Source of the DNA: JBKPRX01 sp046734795
GTDB lineage: Bacteria; Actinomycetota; Thermoleophilia; Gaiellales; Gaiellaceae
Assembly: GCA_046734795.1 (NCBI GenBank)
Contig: JBKPRX010000128.1
Span: forward strand, 1 to 29,030
DNA length: 29,030 nucleotides
Direction: 5' to 3'
Within the stretch, counting starts at the first letter, position 1, and every line of letters starts with the position of its first letter. Of the stretch, positions 1 to 7,390 are shown in pieces. The notes below the pieces were generated by a model. That model was given only the letters and a program-made list of their open reading frames with translations, was not told the DNA's origin and did not search any database. A program made the translations under genes and the position numbers.

Positions 1-9
1 CTCACGGGC

Positions 10-585
10 TCACGCGAGGAGGATGCGCGGGCGGAGCGTCGCCATCGCCTCGCGTCGCGCCTCGGGCGTCGTCCGATCGATGATCAGGACGCCGTCGAGG
101 TGGTCGAGCTCGTGCTGGACGATCCTTGCCGGGTGACCTTCGAGCTCGAGCCGCACCGGCTCGCCGTGCTCGTCGACGCCGACGAGCGTGACCTTGAGAT
201 CGCGCTCGACCGGAATCGTCACGCCTTGCAGCGAAAGGCAGCCCTCGTCCGCAGTCTCGAGCTCGTCGCCGCGCTCCGCGATCTCGGGATTGACGACCGC
301 GAGGTCGGTGTCTTCCTCGAGCTGGAACACGAACAGCCGCTTCAACACTCCGACCTGGGTCGCAGCGAGCCCGATTCCGGCGGCGTCGTGCATCAGGATC
401 TTCATCCGCTCGGCGAGGTGCTGCAGCGACTCGTCGAACGTCTCGACCGGCTTCGCCTTCAGCCGTAGCGACGCGTCGGGGTACTGCCGGATCTGGCTCA
501 GCGCGAGCCGCCGCCGAGCGTCTCGCTCGGCGTCCTCGGCCTCGCCGGGTTCCTCCTCGAGCACCTCGCCGTGAGCATCCGCCAT
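10..585 (-). CDS. def: Peptide deformylase
   Basis: Removes the formyl group from the N-terminal methionine of new proteins; a cytosolic metalloenzyme. All three family motifs are visible: GIGLAATQVG at residues 70-79, EGCLSL at 114-119 (metal ligand Cys116) and HELDH at 158-162 (two His ligands and the catalytic Glu). The protein is 191 residues, with an acidic N-terminal extension of about 25 residues before the usual start of the fold. An in-frame GTG at 597 is an alternative start, but ATG at 585 is preferred because the hexamer TAGTGT lies 8 nt upstream, fitting a leaderless promoter; the GTG would lie inside that hexamer. In many bacteria fmt follows def. Here the window ends just after the stop codon, so this cannot be checked. 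Confidence 0.96.
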   Translation of the reverse strand: MADAHGEVLEEEPGEAEDAERDARRRLALSQIRQYPDASLRLKAKPVETFDESLQHLAERMKILMHDAAGIGLAATQVGVLKRLFVFQLEEDTDLAVVNPEIAERGDELETADEGCLSLQGVTIPVERDLKVTLVGVDEHGEPVRLELEGHPARIVQHELDHLDGVLIIDRTTPEARREAMATLRPRILLA

Positions 586-593
586 CGTGCGGC

Positions 594-599
594 ACACTA
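594..599 (-). promoter_or_regulatory. Putative -10 element of leaderless def promoter
   Basis: TAGTGT on the minus strand, 8 nt before the def ATG. It matches the actinobacterial -10 pattern TANNNT and recurs in similar form before five other genes of this window. No convincing -35 was seen. Inferred, not measured. Confidence 0.4.
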
Positions 600-603
600 G
601 CGC

Positions 604-1140
604 GTGGTGGATCCACGACAGTTGAAGGAGATCATGGCGCAGGGGGCGATCGCTCCGGAGACGCCGCGCGACCGCGAAGAGCGGCGCGTGCTCGAGGAGG
701 ATCTCGCGACGAGCCCCGTCAAAGGGCGTCCACTACGACAGCGGCTCCGCAACTTCCGGCCCGATGCTCAAGCGGGCGTGCTCGCACTCGGCGGACCCAC
801 TGCGTGGATGCGCAGGCTGCGCGCGATCGAGGACGAGGTCGCGCGTCACGAGCAGCAGCTCGCCGAGGCCTGGCACGCGCTCGCCGACGAGCGAGACGGC
901 GACGACTTCGCGACCGAGTGGCGTGCGGTCGCAGAGCAGTGGAGCTTCGCGCAGGTGAACGAGTTGATCGACCGCCACAACCGGAACTTCCCGGCGGAGG
1001 CGAAGCTGCCGATGGATCCGCGCACGCGCGACTTCGTGAAGATCGGCGGCCGCCCGTACCGGCGCGAGCCGCTCGACGCGGCGTGGATCCTCGAACGGTT
1101 CCCGGCGGACTACGCCCTCGCGACGCGAAGAGCCTCGTAG
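604..1140 (+). CDS. DUF1992-like (DnaJ homologue C28-type domain) protein
   Basis: A 178-residue soluble protein without signal peptide or membrane segment. The N-terminal helix leading into SPVKGRPL, and the later segment around NELIDRHNRNFP, resemble the layout of the DUF1992 family (conserved domain of DnaJ homologue subfamily C member 28), which has a KGKPL-type turn and an IxRYN-type motif. The assignment is from memory of the family pattern and is moderately sure; the function of that family in bacteria is not settled. The start is GTG at 604 or the next codon, GTG at 607. An internal ATG at 634 has AAGGAG only 3 nt upstream and would remove the first helix, so it is less likely. It is divergent from def and convergent with priA (10-nt gap). 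Confidence 0.6.
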   Translation: MVDPRQLKEIMAQGAIAPETPRDREERRVLEEDLATSPVKGRPLRQRLRNFRPDAQAGVLALGGPTAWMRRLRAIEDEVARHEQQLAEAWHALADERDGDDFATEWRAVAEQWSFAQVNELIDRHNRNFPAEAKLPMDPRTRDFVKIGGRPYRREPLDAAWILERFPADYALATRRAS

Positions 1141-1150
1141 CCTCGCACGA

Positions 1151-3079
1151 CTACTGGAGGCTTTGCGGGTCGACGTCGACGACGGCCGCGAGACCGGCGC
1201 GGCGCATTGCAGGTGCGGCGGCGGCGAGCAGCGACGCGGCGCGCGCGGCGAGGCGCCGCGGTTGCTCCGTCTTCGCCACGAGCTGCGCGCGGTGGCGTCC
1301 GCGTAGACGAAGGAGCGGCGCCGGGCCGAGCAGCTCGTCGTCGCCGAGGCCGGCCTTGAGCTCGGCGAGCGCGCGTTCCGTCGCTCGTGCTTCGGTTCCG
1401 CTGCAGACGATCCGCACGAGATGGCGAAACGGCGGGTAGCCGAGCGCTTCGCGGCGCCGGAGCTCGCTGTCGAGGAAGCTCGAGACGTCGTGGCGCGCGG
1501 CGAGCGACACGGCACGCGACTCGGGTTGGAACGTCTGGATGAGCACGCGACCAGGCGCCTCACGCCCACTCCGGCCCGCGAGCTGCGTCAGAAGCTGGAA
1601 GGTTCGCTCCTCCGCGCGGAAGTCCGGCAAGCCGAGCCCAGTGTCTGCGTCTACGACCGCGGCCAGCTCGACGCCGAGGAAGTGATGGCCCTTCGCGACG
1701 AGTTGCGTGCCGACCAACACCGCGCGATCGGTTGCCGCGAACCGCGCAAGCGTGTCGCGCAGGTGCGCCGGATCCGCGGTCGTGTCCGCGTCGAGGCGCA
1801 GCACCTCGAGCTCCGGTAGCTGCTTCGCGAGCTCGCGCTCGAGTCGCTGCGTGCCCGCACCGATGCGCGCAAGCTCGCTGGAGCCGCAGACGGGACACAC
1901 ATCGGGTGCAGGCTCGGCGAAGCCGCAGTGATGGCAGCGAAGCTCGCCGTCGCGGTGCAGCGTGAGTGCGACGTCGCAGCTCGGACAACGGCGCGAGGCG
2001 CCACACGCGCGGCAGTGCAGCGCCGGCGCGACGCCGCGGCGGTTCAAGAGCACGATCGCCTTGCCGCCTCTCTCCGCGATCGCGCCGAGCTCGGCGAGCA
2101 ACGGCGCGGACAACGGATAACCGGCTTCGCGGCGAAGATCGACCACGCGCACGCTCGGAAGCGGTGCGCCGAGACGCTGGCCGAGCTCGAGCCGTTCGAG
2201 CCGCTGCCAGCTCTCCGGTCGCGGCGTCGCGCTGCCGAAGATTGCGACCGCGCCTTCGAGGGCTGCGCGTTTCGCGGCGACGGTGCGCGCGTCGTAACGC
2301 GGGTCCGACTCCTGTTTGTACGAGACGTCGTGCTCTTCGTCGACGCAGATCACGCCGAGCGCAGGCACCGGCGCGAAGATCGCAGAGCGTGCGCCGACGA
2401 CGACGCGTGCCTCGCCGGCTGCGATGCGTTCGCGCTCGTCGCGGCGCTCGGCTTCCGTCAGCGCCGAGTGCAGCACTGCGACGCTGTCTCCGAAGCGGGC
2501 GCCGAATCGTCCGACGGTTTGGGGCGTCAGGGCGATCTCCGGCACGAGGACGATCGCGGACCGTCCGCGGCCCAACGCGTCCGCGCACGCTTGGAGGTAG
2601 ACCTCGGTCTTGCCGCTCCCGGTCGCGCCGTAGAGGAGCACGTTCCCGCCGCCTTCGCCGACGAGCTCGCGGATGCGCCCAAGCGCGCGCTCCTGCGGTG
2701 CGCTGAGACGTGCGGGCTCCGGTTCGCCGTCGAGCGAGCCGCGCGTCGCGGGCGGCGATTGGATCTTGCGTCGCTTCGGCTTTACCGGCGCGACAAGCGA
2801 GAGCGCGCGCGCCGGCGTCGTGCCGTAGTAGTCGGCGAGCCACAGCGCGAGCTCGACGAGCTCCGGCGCCAACGTCTCGGAAACGCGTTCGACGGCACTC
2901 GTCGCGACACCGTTCGGCGGCTCGACGTCGACGTCGACGACGACGCCGCGCCGGCGCGCGTTGCCGAAGCGCACCTCGACGACGGCACCGACGCGCGCGT
3001 CCTCCGGCACCTCGTAGGTGAACGGTCGCGCAACCGCACGCGCGGTCACGAGCGGATAGACGGACGCGTAGCGCGGCAT
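1151..3079 (-). CDS. priA: Primosomal protein N' (replication restart helicase)
   Basis: A superfamily 2 DNA helicase that recognises stalled forks and reloads the replisome. Over 642 residues it shows an N-terminal DNA-binding part (about 1-110), Walker A GATGSGKT at 151-158, the Walker B box DEEH at 247-250, GSATP at 282-286, and the late helicase motifs VGTQLVAKGH and QLAGRSGR. Between the helicase lobes sit eight cysteines (356, 359, 365, 368, 382, 385, 395, 398), the two-zinc insertion typical of PriA. It is about 90 residues shorter than the E. coli protein. All catalytic motifs of the helicase are present, unlike the degenerate PriA of some actinobacteria, so this one should be an active ATPase (inference). 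Start ATG at 3079 has TAGGCT 6 nt upstream. Confidence 0.96.
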   Translation of the reverse strand: MPRYASVYPLVTARAVARPFTYEVPEDARVGAVVEVRFGNARRRGVVVDVDVEPPNGVATSAVERVSETLAPELVELALWLADYYGTTPARALSLVAPVKPKRRKIQSPPATRGSLDGEPEPARLSAPQERALGRIRELVGEGGGNVLLYGATGSGKTEVYLQACADALGRGRSAIVLVPEIALTPQTVGRFGARFGDSVAVLHSALTEAERRDERERIAAGEARVVVGARSAIFAPVPALGVICVDEEHDVSYKQESDPRYDARTVAAKRAALEGAVAIFGSATPRPESWQRLERLELGQRLGAPLPSVRVVDLRREAGYPLSAPLLAELGAIAERGGKAIVLLNRRGVAPALHCRACGASRRCPSCDVALTLHRDGELRCHHCGFAEPAPDVCPVCGSSELARIGAGTQRLERELAKQLPELEVLRLDADTTADPAHLRDTLARFAATDRAVLVGTQLVAKGHHFLGVELAAVVDADTGLGLPDFRAEERTFQLLTQLAGRSGREAPGRVLIQTFQPESRAVSLAARHDVSSFLDSELRRREALGYPPFRHLVRIVCSGTEARATERALAELKAGLGDDELLGPAPLLRLRGRHRAQLVAKTEQPRRLAARAASLLAAAAPAMRRAGLAAVVDVDPQSLQ

Positions 3080-3085
3080 CCGGCG

Positions 3086-3091
3086 AGCCTA
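3086..3091 (-). promoter_or_regulatory. Putative -10 element of leaderless priA promoter
   Basis: TAGGCT on the minus strand, 6 nt before the priA ATG, with no Shine-Dalgarno sequence between. It fits the same TAGNNT pattern as the elements before def, greA, metK, aroG and scpA. Confidence 0.45.
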
Positions 3092-3142
3092 TCCGCCTGC
3101 ATCGGCCGTTCCGCCTCTCGCACCCGGTGCGAGAATCGGATC

Positions 3143-3556
3143 GTGTTCGAGGTCGAGGTGCGGAGCCTGCCGGGAGCGCCGACGGCAATCGGGAGCGCGC
3201 CGCCGTTCACGCTCGTCGTCGACCGCCCGCGCGAGGCGGGCGGCGGAGGGCTCGGCTTCAACGGCGGCGAGCTCCTCTATCTCGCGATCGCGGGTTGCGT
3301 GTCCAACGACCTCTTTCGCGAAGCGGCCAAGGAGGGCGTCCAGCTCGTGCGAGTGACAGTCCGCGTGCGCGGCGACTTCCGAGGCGATCCGGCTGTGTCG
3401 AGCGACGTCGAATACGAGGTCGAGATCGAAGGCGCGGTCTCGCGCGACCAACTCGAATCGCTCGTGCGGCGCGTCGACGCGATCGCGGAGATCCCGAACT
3501 CGCTGCGGAGCGGTACCGCAGTTCGCCTGGCGTCGGTCGACGCACACACGACGTGA
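3143..3556 (+). CDS. OsmC-like family protein
   Basis: A 137-residue protein of the OsmC/Ohr fold. The segment GFNGGELLYLAIAGCVSND matches the central helix of the family, with the peroxidatic-type Cys at residue 52. The second catalytic cysteine of OsmC/Ohr, normally in a CPxS motif, is replaced: the matching segment reads EIPNSL at 116-121, with Ile at the Cys position. A two-cysteine thiol peroxidase cycle is therefore unlikely, and the substrate is unknown. The start is GTG at 3143, chosen because the open frame further upstream runs antisense through priA. GAGAAT lies 6 nt before the start and may be a -10 element. The stop overlaps the next gene's start as GTGA, so translation is probably coupled. 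Confidence 0.8.
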   Translation: MFEVEVRSLPGAPTAIGSAPPFTLVVDRPREAGGGGLGFNGGELLYLAIAGCVSNDLFREAAKEGVQLVRVTVRVRGDFRGDPAVSSDVEYEVEIEGAVSRDQLESLVRRVDAIAEIPNSLRSGTAVRLASVDAHTT

Positions 3557-4131
3557 CGCAGTTCCACTTCGATCCGGAGAGCTACCTCGAGTTGATGCAC
3601 GACGAGGTGCGCGACTACGACGAGCTCCAGGAGGAGACGGCGCGCGCGACCGAGGGCTTCGCCGCGGAGTCGATCCTCGAGCTCGGCGTCGGAACCGGCG
3701 AGACGTCGCAGCGCGTGCTCGGAGTGCATCCAGGCGCGCGGCTGGTCGGGATCGACGCGAGCGCGGAGATGCTCGCCGAGGCGCGACTGCCGAACGCGGA
3801 CTTGCGGGTCGCCCGACTCGAGGATCCGTTGCCCGAGGGGCCGTTCGACCTCGTCGTCTCAGCGCTCGCCGTCCACCACCTCGACGGCGCCGGGAAGCGC
3901 GACCTCTTCACGCGCGTTGCGCAGGCGCTCCGACCGGGCGGCGCCTTCGTGCTCGCGGACGTGATCGTTCCGGAACGGCGCGAAGACGCGCGGACGCCGT
4001 TGACGCCCGGGTTCGACCTGCCGGATCGCCTCGACGATCAGCTCGAGTGGCTGGCGCAAGCCGGGTTCGCAGCCGAAGCGACGTGGATTCGCGGCGATCT
4101 CGCTGTGATCCGCGCGACACGCGCCGCATGA
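3553..4131 (+). CDS. Class I SAM-dependent methyltransferase
   Basis: A 192-residue Rossmann-fold methyltransferase. Motif I is LELGVGTGE (42-50), the acidic end of strand 2 is GIDAS (66-70), motif II is FDLVVSALAVHHL (98-110), and motif III is ALRPGGAFVLAD (125-136). The HHL of motif II is common in type 11/12 small-molecule methyltransferases, but the substrate cannot be read from the sequence. The start is GTG at 3553, overlapping the OsmC-like stop by four bases (GTGA), and the stop overlaps the next ATG (ATGA). The three genes therefore look like one translationally coupled unit. Confidence 0.88.
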   Translation: MTQFHFDPESYLELMHDEVRDYDELQEETARATEGFAAESILELGVGTGETSQRVLGVHPGARLVGIDASAEMLAEARLPNADLRVARLEDPLPEGPFDLVVSALAVHHLDGAGKRDLFTRVAQALRPGGAFVLADVIVPERREDARTPLTPGFDLPDRLDDQLEWLAQAGFAAEATWIRGDLAVIRATRAA

Positions 4132-4622
4132 CCGCGCCGCGCGGCATTCTCGTCACCGGCCCGGTCGGCTCCGGCAAGACAACCGTTCTGCTCGCACTCG
4201 ACGAGTTGCTCTCCGCCCGGTCGGAGCCGTACGCGCTCGTCGATCTCGACTGGCTCGCGTGGGTTCGACCCGCACCGAACACGATCACGGTCCGCGAGGC
4301 GCTCATCGAGAATCTCGCCGCCGTGTCGGAGACCTACCGCCGCGCGCGTGTCGAGCGGCTCGTGCTCGCGCGCGCCGTCGCGAGCAGCGAGAAGCGCGAC
4401 GCGATCGTCGGCGCGCTCGCCAGGACGGAGGTCTTCGTCGTGCGACTCGTCGTTGCACGGTCGACACTCGAGGCGCGCTTGCGAGCGCGCGACACGGGCG
4501 AGCAGCTCGCGGAGCATCTCGCCATGCTCGACGACCGGCCCAAGTTCGACGCGCACGAGGTCGACGCCGACCGGCCGGCGGCGGAGGTCGCGGCCGAGAT
4601 CCTGCGCCGCGCAGGTTGGTGA
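4128..4622 (+). CDS. Small P-loop NTPase/kinase-like protein
   Basis: A 164-residue protein with Walker A GPVGSGKTT at residues 11-19, near the N-terminus. Its size and the C-terminal basic helices (RSTLEARLRARD) resemble small phosphotransferases of the AAA_33/shikimate-kinase-like group, where an Arg-rich lid helix closes over ATP. No substrate-specific motif is recognisable, so no function is assigned. The start ATG at 4128 overlaps the methyltransferase stop (ATGA), so it is probably translated with the two genes before it. A gap of 12 nt separates it from the acyl-CoA synthetase. Confidence 0.75.
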   Translation: MTAPRGILVTGPVGSGKTTVLLALDELLSARSEPYALVDLDWLAWVRPAPNTITVREALIENLAAVSETYRRARVERLVLARAVASSEKRDAIVGALARTEVFVVRLVVARSTLEARLRARDTGEQLAEHLAMLDDRPKFDAHEVDADRPAAEVAAEILRRAGW

Positions 4623-4634
4623 CATGATCCACGC

Positions 4635-6071
4635 GTGCTGATCAGCGAGCTGGTCAGGCGTGGCGCACGGCGCTTCGGCGACGCCCCCGCGATCCTTTGT
4701 GGCGACGACACGCTGAGCTTTCGCGAGACCGACGAGCTCGCGAACCGGATTGCGCGCGTCCTCCTCGGGTACGGCGTCGATCGCGTGGGCCTGTTGCTCG
4801 CCAACGGGCTCTACTCGATTCCGATGGATTTCGCGTGCGCGAAAGCGGGCGTCGCGCGCGTGCCGCTCAACCCGCGTCTCGCCGAGCGCGAGCAACAGGA
4901 GATCCTGCGCCTCGCGGGCGCCGAGCTGCTCGTCTCGGATCGGGAGACGAACTTCGATGCGGACGTCGTCCCGCTCGCCGAGCTCGTCGAGCGCGCGCAG
5001 CGCGAGTCGCCGGGTGAGCCCGAGGTCACGATCACGCCGGATACGACGGCGCTCCTGATCGCGACGAGCGGCACGACCGGAAGGCTCAAGCTCGTGCGCC
5101 ACACGCAGTCGAGCTTCGGCGCAGTGCCTGCGAACATCCTCGCGAGCCTCCTTGATCCGCGACCCGGCGACGTGATGTTGCACGCGGCCTCGCTGATCCA
5201 CGCGAGCGGCACGTTCGTGCTGCCGTACTGGATCCGCGGCGGCACTGCGGCCGTGCTGAACGGTTTCGATCCGCCGGCCTACCTCGAAGCAATCGAGCGG
5301 TACGGCGCGACCGCGATCAACCTCGTGCCGACGATGCTGAACGCGCTCCTGCAGACGCCGGGTATCGAAGACGCAGACTTCTCGCGTGTGGGACGGATCG
5401 CGTACGGCGCGTCGCCTGCGCCACGTCCGGTGCTCGAGCGTGCGCTCGAGCTCTGGCCGGGCCGCCTGACGCAGTACTACGGCCAGACCGAGGCCGCGCT
5501 CGCGATTACGGCGCTGCAGCCGGAGGACCACGTCGCGGACCGGCTGCTCTCGTGTGGGCTTCCATCCGCGGATACCGAAGTGCGACTTGACGAGGAAACG
5601 AACGAGATCCTCGTGCGCGGACCGTTTACGGCCATCGAGTACTACGGCGCCGAGGAGCTGAGCGCGCAGACGTTTCTTCCGGACGGCTGGGTGCGCACGC
5701 GCGACATCGGCCGCTTCGACGACGAAGGCTTTCTCTACCTCGTCGATCGCACGTCGGACATGATCGTCACCGGCGGTTACAACGTCTATCCGCGCGAGGT
5801 CGAGGACGCGCTCGCCGAGCATGCCGCGGTGCGCGAGGCGGTCGTCGTCGGTGCGCCCGACGAGCGGTGGGTCGAAGCCGTGACGGCGTTCGTCGTGGCC
5901 GACGGCGTCACCGAAGACGAGCTGATCGCGCATTGTCGCGCGCGGCTCGCCGGATACAAGACGCCGAAGTCCGTGCAGTTCATCGACGAGATTCCGAAGA
6001 GCCCGGTTGGCAAGCTGTTGCGCCGAGCGGTCCGCGATCCGCTCTGGGAAGGTCATGAGCGTCCGATCTGA
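4635..6071 (+). CDS. AMP-binding acyl-CoA synthetase/ligase
   Basis: A 478-residue ANL-superfamily enzyme that would activate a carboxylic acid as an acyl-adenylate and transfer it to CoA. Visible motifs are the P-loop ATSGTTGRLKLVRHT (143-157), YYGQTEAA, the hinge region TRDIGRFDDEGFLYLVDRTSDMI-type segment followed by GGYNVYPREVE, and the C-terminal catalytic lysine in SPVGK (Lys460). The P-loop departs from the usual TSGTTGxPKG: Pro is Leu and the last Gly is Val, while Lys152 is kept. The substrate is unknown; a medium or long chain or an aromatic acid are all possible. Start GTG at 4635, with CATGAT 6 nt upstream. The 3' end overlaps the crotonase gene by 17 nt, so the two probably act in one CoA-thioester pathway. 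Confidence 0.92.
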   Translation: MLISELVRRGARRFGDAPAILCGDDTLSFRETDELANRIARVLLGYGVDRVGLLLANGLYSIPMDFACAKAGVARVPLNPRLAEREQQEILRLAGAELLVSDRETNFDADVVPLAELVERAQRESPGEPEVTITPDTTALLIATSGTTGRLKLVRHTQSSFGAVPANILASLLDPRPGDVMLHAASLIHASGTFVLPYWIRGGTAAVLNGFDPPAYLEAIERYGATAINLVPTMLNALLQTPGIEDADFSRVGRIAYGASPAPRPVLERALELWPGRLTQYYGQTEAALAITALQPEDHVADRLLSCGLPSADTEVRLDEETNEILVRGPFTAIEYYGAEELSAQTFLPDGWVRTRDIGRFDDEGFLYLVDRTSDMIVTGGYNVYPREVEDALAEHAAVREAVVVGAPDERWVEAVTAFVVADGVTEDELIAHCRARLAGYKTPKSVQFIDEIPKSPVGKLLRRAVRDPLWEGHERPI

Positions 6072-6798
6072 ACGCGACGGTCCTGTGACGACGGTCGTCC
6101 TCGACCGGCCGCAGGCGCGTAACGCCGTCGACCGCGAGACAGCCCATGCGCTTGCGGACGCGTTCCGTCAGTTCGACGCCGACGGCGACGCGCTCGTTGC
6201 CGTGTTGTGGGGCGCGGGCGGAACGTTTTGCGCGGGCGCCGACCTGAAGCAGATGTCCAACCGTGCGGAGCCCGACGGCGACGGACCGATGGGGCCTTCG
6301 CGGCTCGAGGTCTCGAAACCGGTGATCGCCGCGGTCGCCGGCCATGCTGTCGCGGGCGGGTTGGAGCTTGCGTGCTGGTGCGACCTGCGCGTCGTCGAGG
6401 AGAGCGCGGTGCTCGGCGTCTTCTGCCGGCGCTTCGGCGTGCCGCTGATCGACGGCGGCACCGTTCGTCTCCCGCGGATCGTCGGCCTCGGCCGTGCGCT
6501 CGACCTGATCCTCACCGGCCGGCCTGTCGGCGCCGAGGAAGCGCTCGCGATCGGTCTTGCGAACCGGGTCGTGCCGGACGGCGCAGCGCGCGCGGCAGCG
6601 GAAGCGCTCGCGCACGAGATCGCGTCGTTCCCGCGCGGCGCGATGCTCGCCGACCGGCTCTCGGCGCACCAGAGTTTCGGCCTGACGACGGCCGATGCGC
6701 TGCGCATCGAGTTCGATCGCGGCGCGCGCGTCCTCGACGAAGCGCGCGAAGGTGCCGCACGGTTCGCAGCCGGCGAAGGCCGGCACGGCGCGTTCTAG
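6055..6798 (+). CDS. Enoyl-CoA hydratase/isomerase (crotonase) family protein
   Basis: A 247-residue crotonase-fold protein. The two oxyanion-hole segments are visible: FCAGADLK (58-65) and AVAGHAVAGGLELA (93-106). Aligned with rat mitochondrial enoyl-CoA hydratase, the first catalytic glutamate (Glu144) is kept as Glu104, but the second (Glu164) falls on Cys124 in the segment GVFCRRFGVP. True hydratases need both, so this may be an isomerase or another crotonase-family activity (inference from a hand alignment). The start is ATG at 6055, inside the end of the acyl-CoA synthetase gene; an in-frame start further upstream would add 16 residues unlike the family. It converges on greA with a 21-nt gap. 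Confidence 0.88.
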   Translation: MSVRSERDGPVTTVVLDRPQARNAVDRETAHALADAFRQFDADGDALVAVLWGAGGTFCAGADLKQMSNRAEPDGDGPMGPSRLEVSKPVIAAVAGHAVAGGLELACWCDLRVVEESAVLGVFCRRFGVPLIDGGTVRLPRIVGLGRALDLILTGRPVGAEEALAIGLANRVVPDGAARAAAEALAHEIASFPRGAMLADRLSAHQSFGLTTADALRIEFDRGARVLDEAREGAARFAAGEGRHGAF

Positions 6799-6819
6799 GA
6801 GCGGCGCGCGAGCCGGCGG

Positions 6820-7275
6820 TCAGTGGCCGACGGCCAACACGGTCGCGCGCCACTTGCCGCGCGGCGCCTGCACGACGACCTTGTCGCCTGCTCTTGCGCC
6901 AAGAAGCGCACTGCCGAGCGGCGAGTCCGGTGAGACGCCGCCAACACTGGAGATCTCGACGTCGAGCTTCTCGCCGTCCTCGTCTTCGATCGTCACCTTC
7001 GAGCCGACCTCGACGACCTCGCTTGCTGCGACTGCGGCCTCGTCGATGAGCTCGACATGGGCAAGCCGGTGTCGCAGGCGCGTGATGCGCGCTTCGAGAA
7101 GCCCTTGCTCGTTCTTCGCCGCGTGGTACTCGAAGTTCTCGGAGAGGTCGCCGAAGCCGCGCGCGGTCGCGATCGCCTGCACGACCTCGGTGCGCTTCGG
7201 ACCTTCGAGCTCGGCGAGCTCCGCCTCGAGCTGCGTCTTCTGCGCGAGCGTCATCCGCTCCCCCTGGTCGGCCAT
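6820..7275 (-). CDS. greA: Transcription elongation factor GreA
   Basis: Stimulates RNA cleavage by backtracked RNA polymerase. The 151-residue protein has an N-terminal coiled coil carrying the tip motif FGDLSENFEY with acidic residues Asp43 and Glu46 (matching Asp41/Glu44 of E. coli GreA), and a C-terminal FKBP-like domain containing SPLGSALLG. The start is ATG at 7275; longer in-frame starts up to 7383 only add a basic, non-homologous stretch. TAGGGT lies 7 nt upstream, suggesting a leaderless mRNA. Confidence 0.95.
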   Translation of the reverse strand: MADQGERMTLAQKTQLEAELAELEGPKRTEVVQAIATARGFGDLSENFEYHAAKNEQGLLEARITRLRHRLAHVELIDEAAVAASEVVEVGSKVTIEDEDGEKLDVEISSVGGVSPDSPLGSALLGARAGDKVVVQAPRGKWRATVLAVGH

Positions 7276-7282
7276 GACCCGC

Positions 7283-7288
7283 ACCCTA
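7283..7288 (-). promoter_or_regulatory. Putative -10 element of leaderless greA promoter
   Basis: TAGGGT on the minus strand, 7 nt before the greA ATG. This supports the short start and a separate transcript from the upstream ZIP gene. Confidence 0.45.
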
Positions 7289-7314
7289 GTCATCTCCGGC
7301 AGGAGCAGCACGGA

Positions 7315-7344
7315 GCGGCCAGGAGACCGCGCTCTCCTGGCCGC
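7315..7344 (-). terminator. Strong hairpin between the ZIP gene and greA
   Basis: A perfect 12-bp inverted repeat (GCGGCCAGGAGA with its complement) around a 6-nt loop. There is no T-run on either side, so it would be a U-less terminator or an mRNA-end stabiliser. It lies downstream of the ZIP gene and upstream of the greA promoter. Confidence 0.45.
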
Positions 7345-7361
7345 GGAGTTCCGCTTACGGC

Positions 7362-7381
7362 GCGAAAGCGTGGGCTTTCGC
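7362..7381 (-). terminator. Hairpin just after the ZIP transporter stop
   Basis: A perfect 8-bp stem (GCGAAAGC/GCTTTCGC) with a 4-nt loop, starting 9 nt after the ZIP stop codon. Together with the larger hairpin at 7315-7344 it forms a tandem pair, probably the 3' end of the ZIP transcript. There is no U-tract. Confidence 0.45.
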
Positions 7382-7390
7382 ACCGAACGC

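Noticed and set aside
1..9. Possible GTG start of a gene after def (fmt would be expected)
   Set aside because: Only a few bases remain before the window edge, so nothing can be supported.
1928..3142. Long plus-strand frame leading into the OsmC-like gene
   Set aside because: It is the antisense of priA and has Arg/Asp-rich, non-homologous sequence. The true OsmC start is GTG at 3143.
4038..6056. 672-residue minus-strand frame opposite the acyl-CoA synthetase
   Set aside because: Antisense shadow of a gene whose motifs are all clear on the plus strand.
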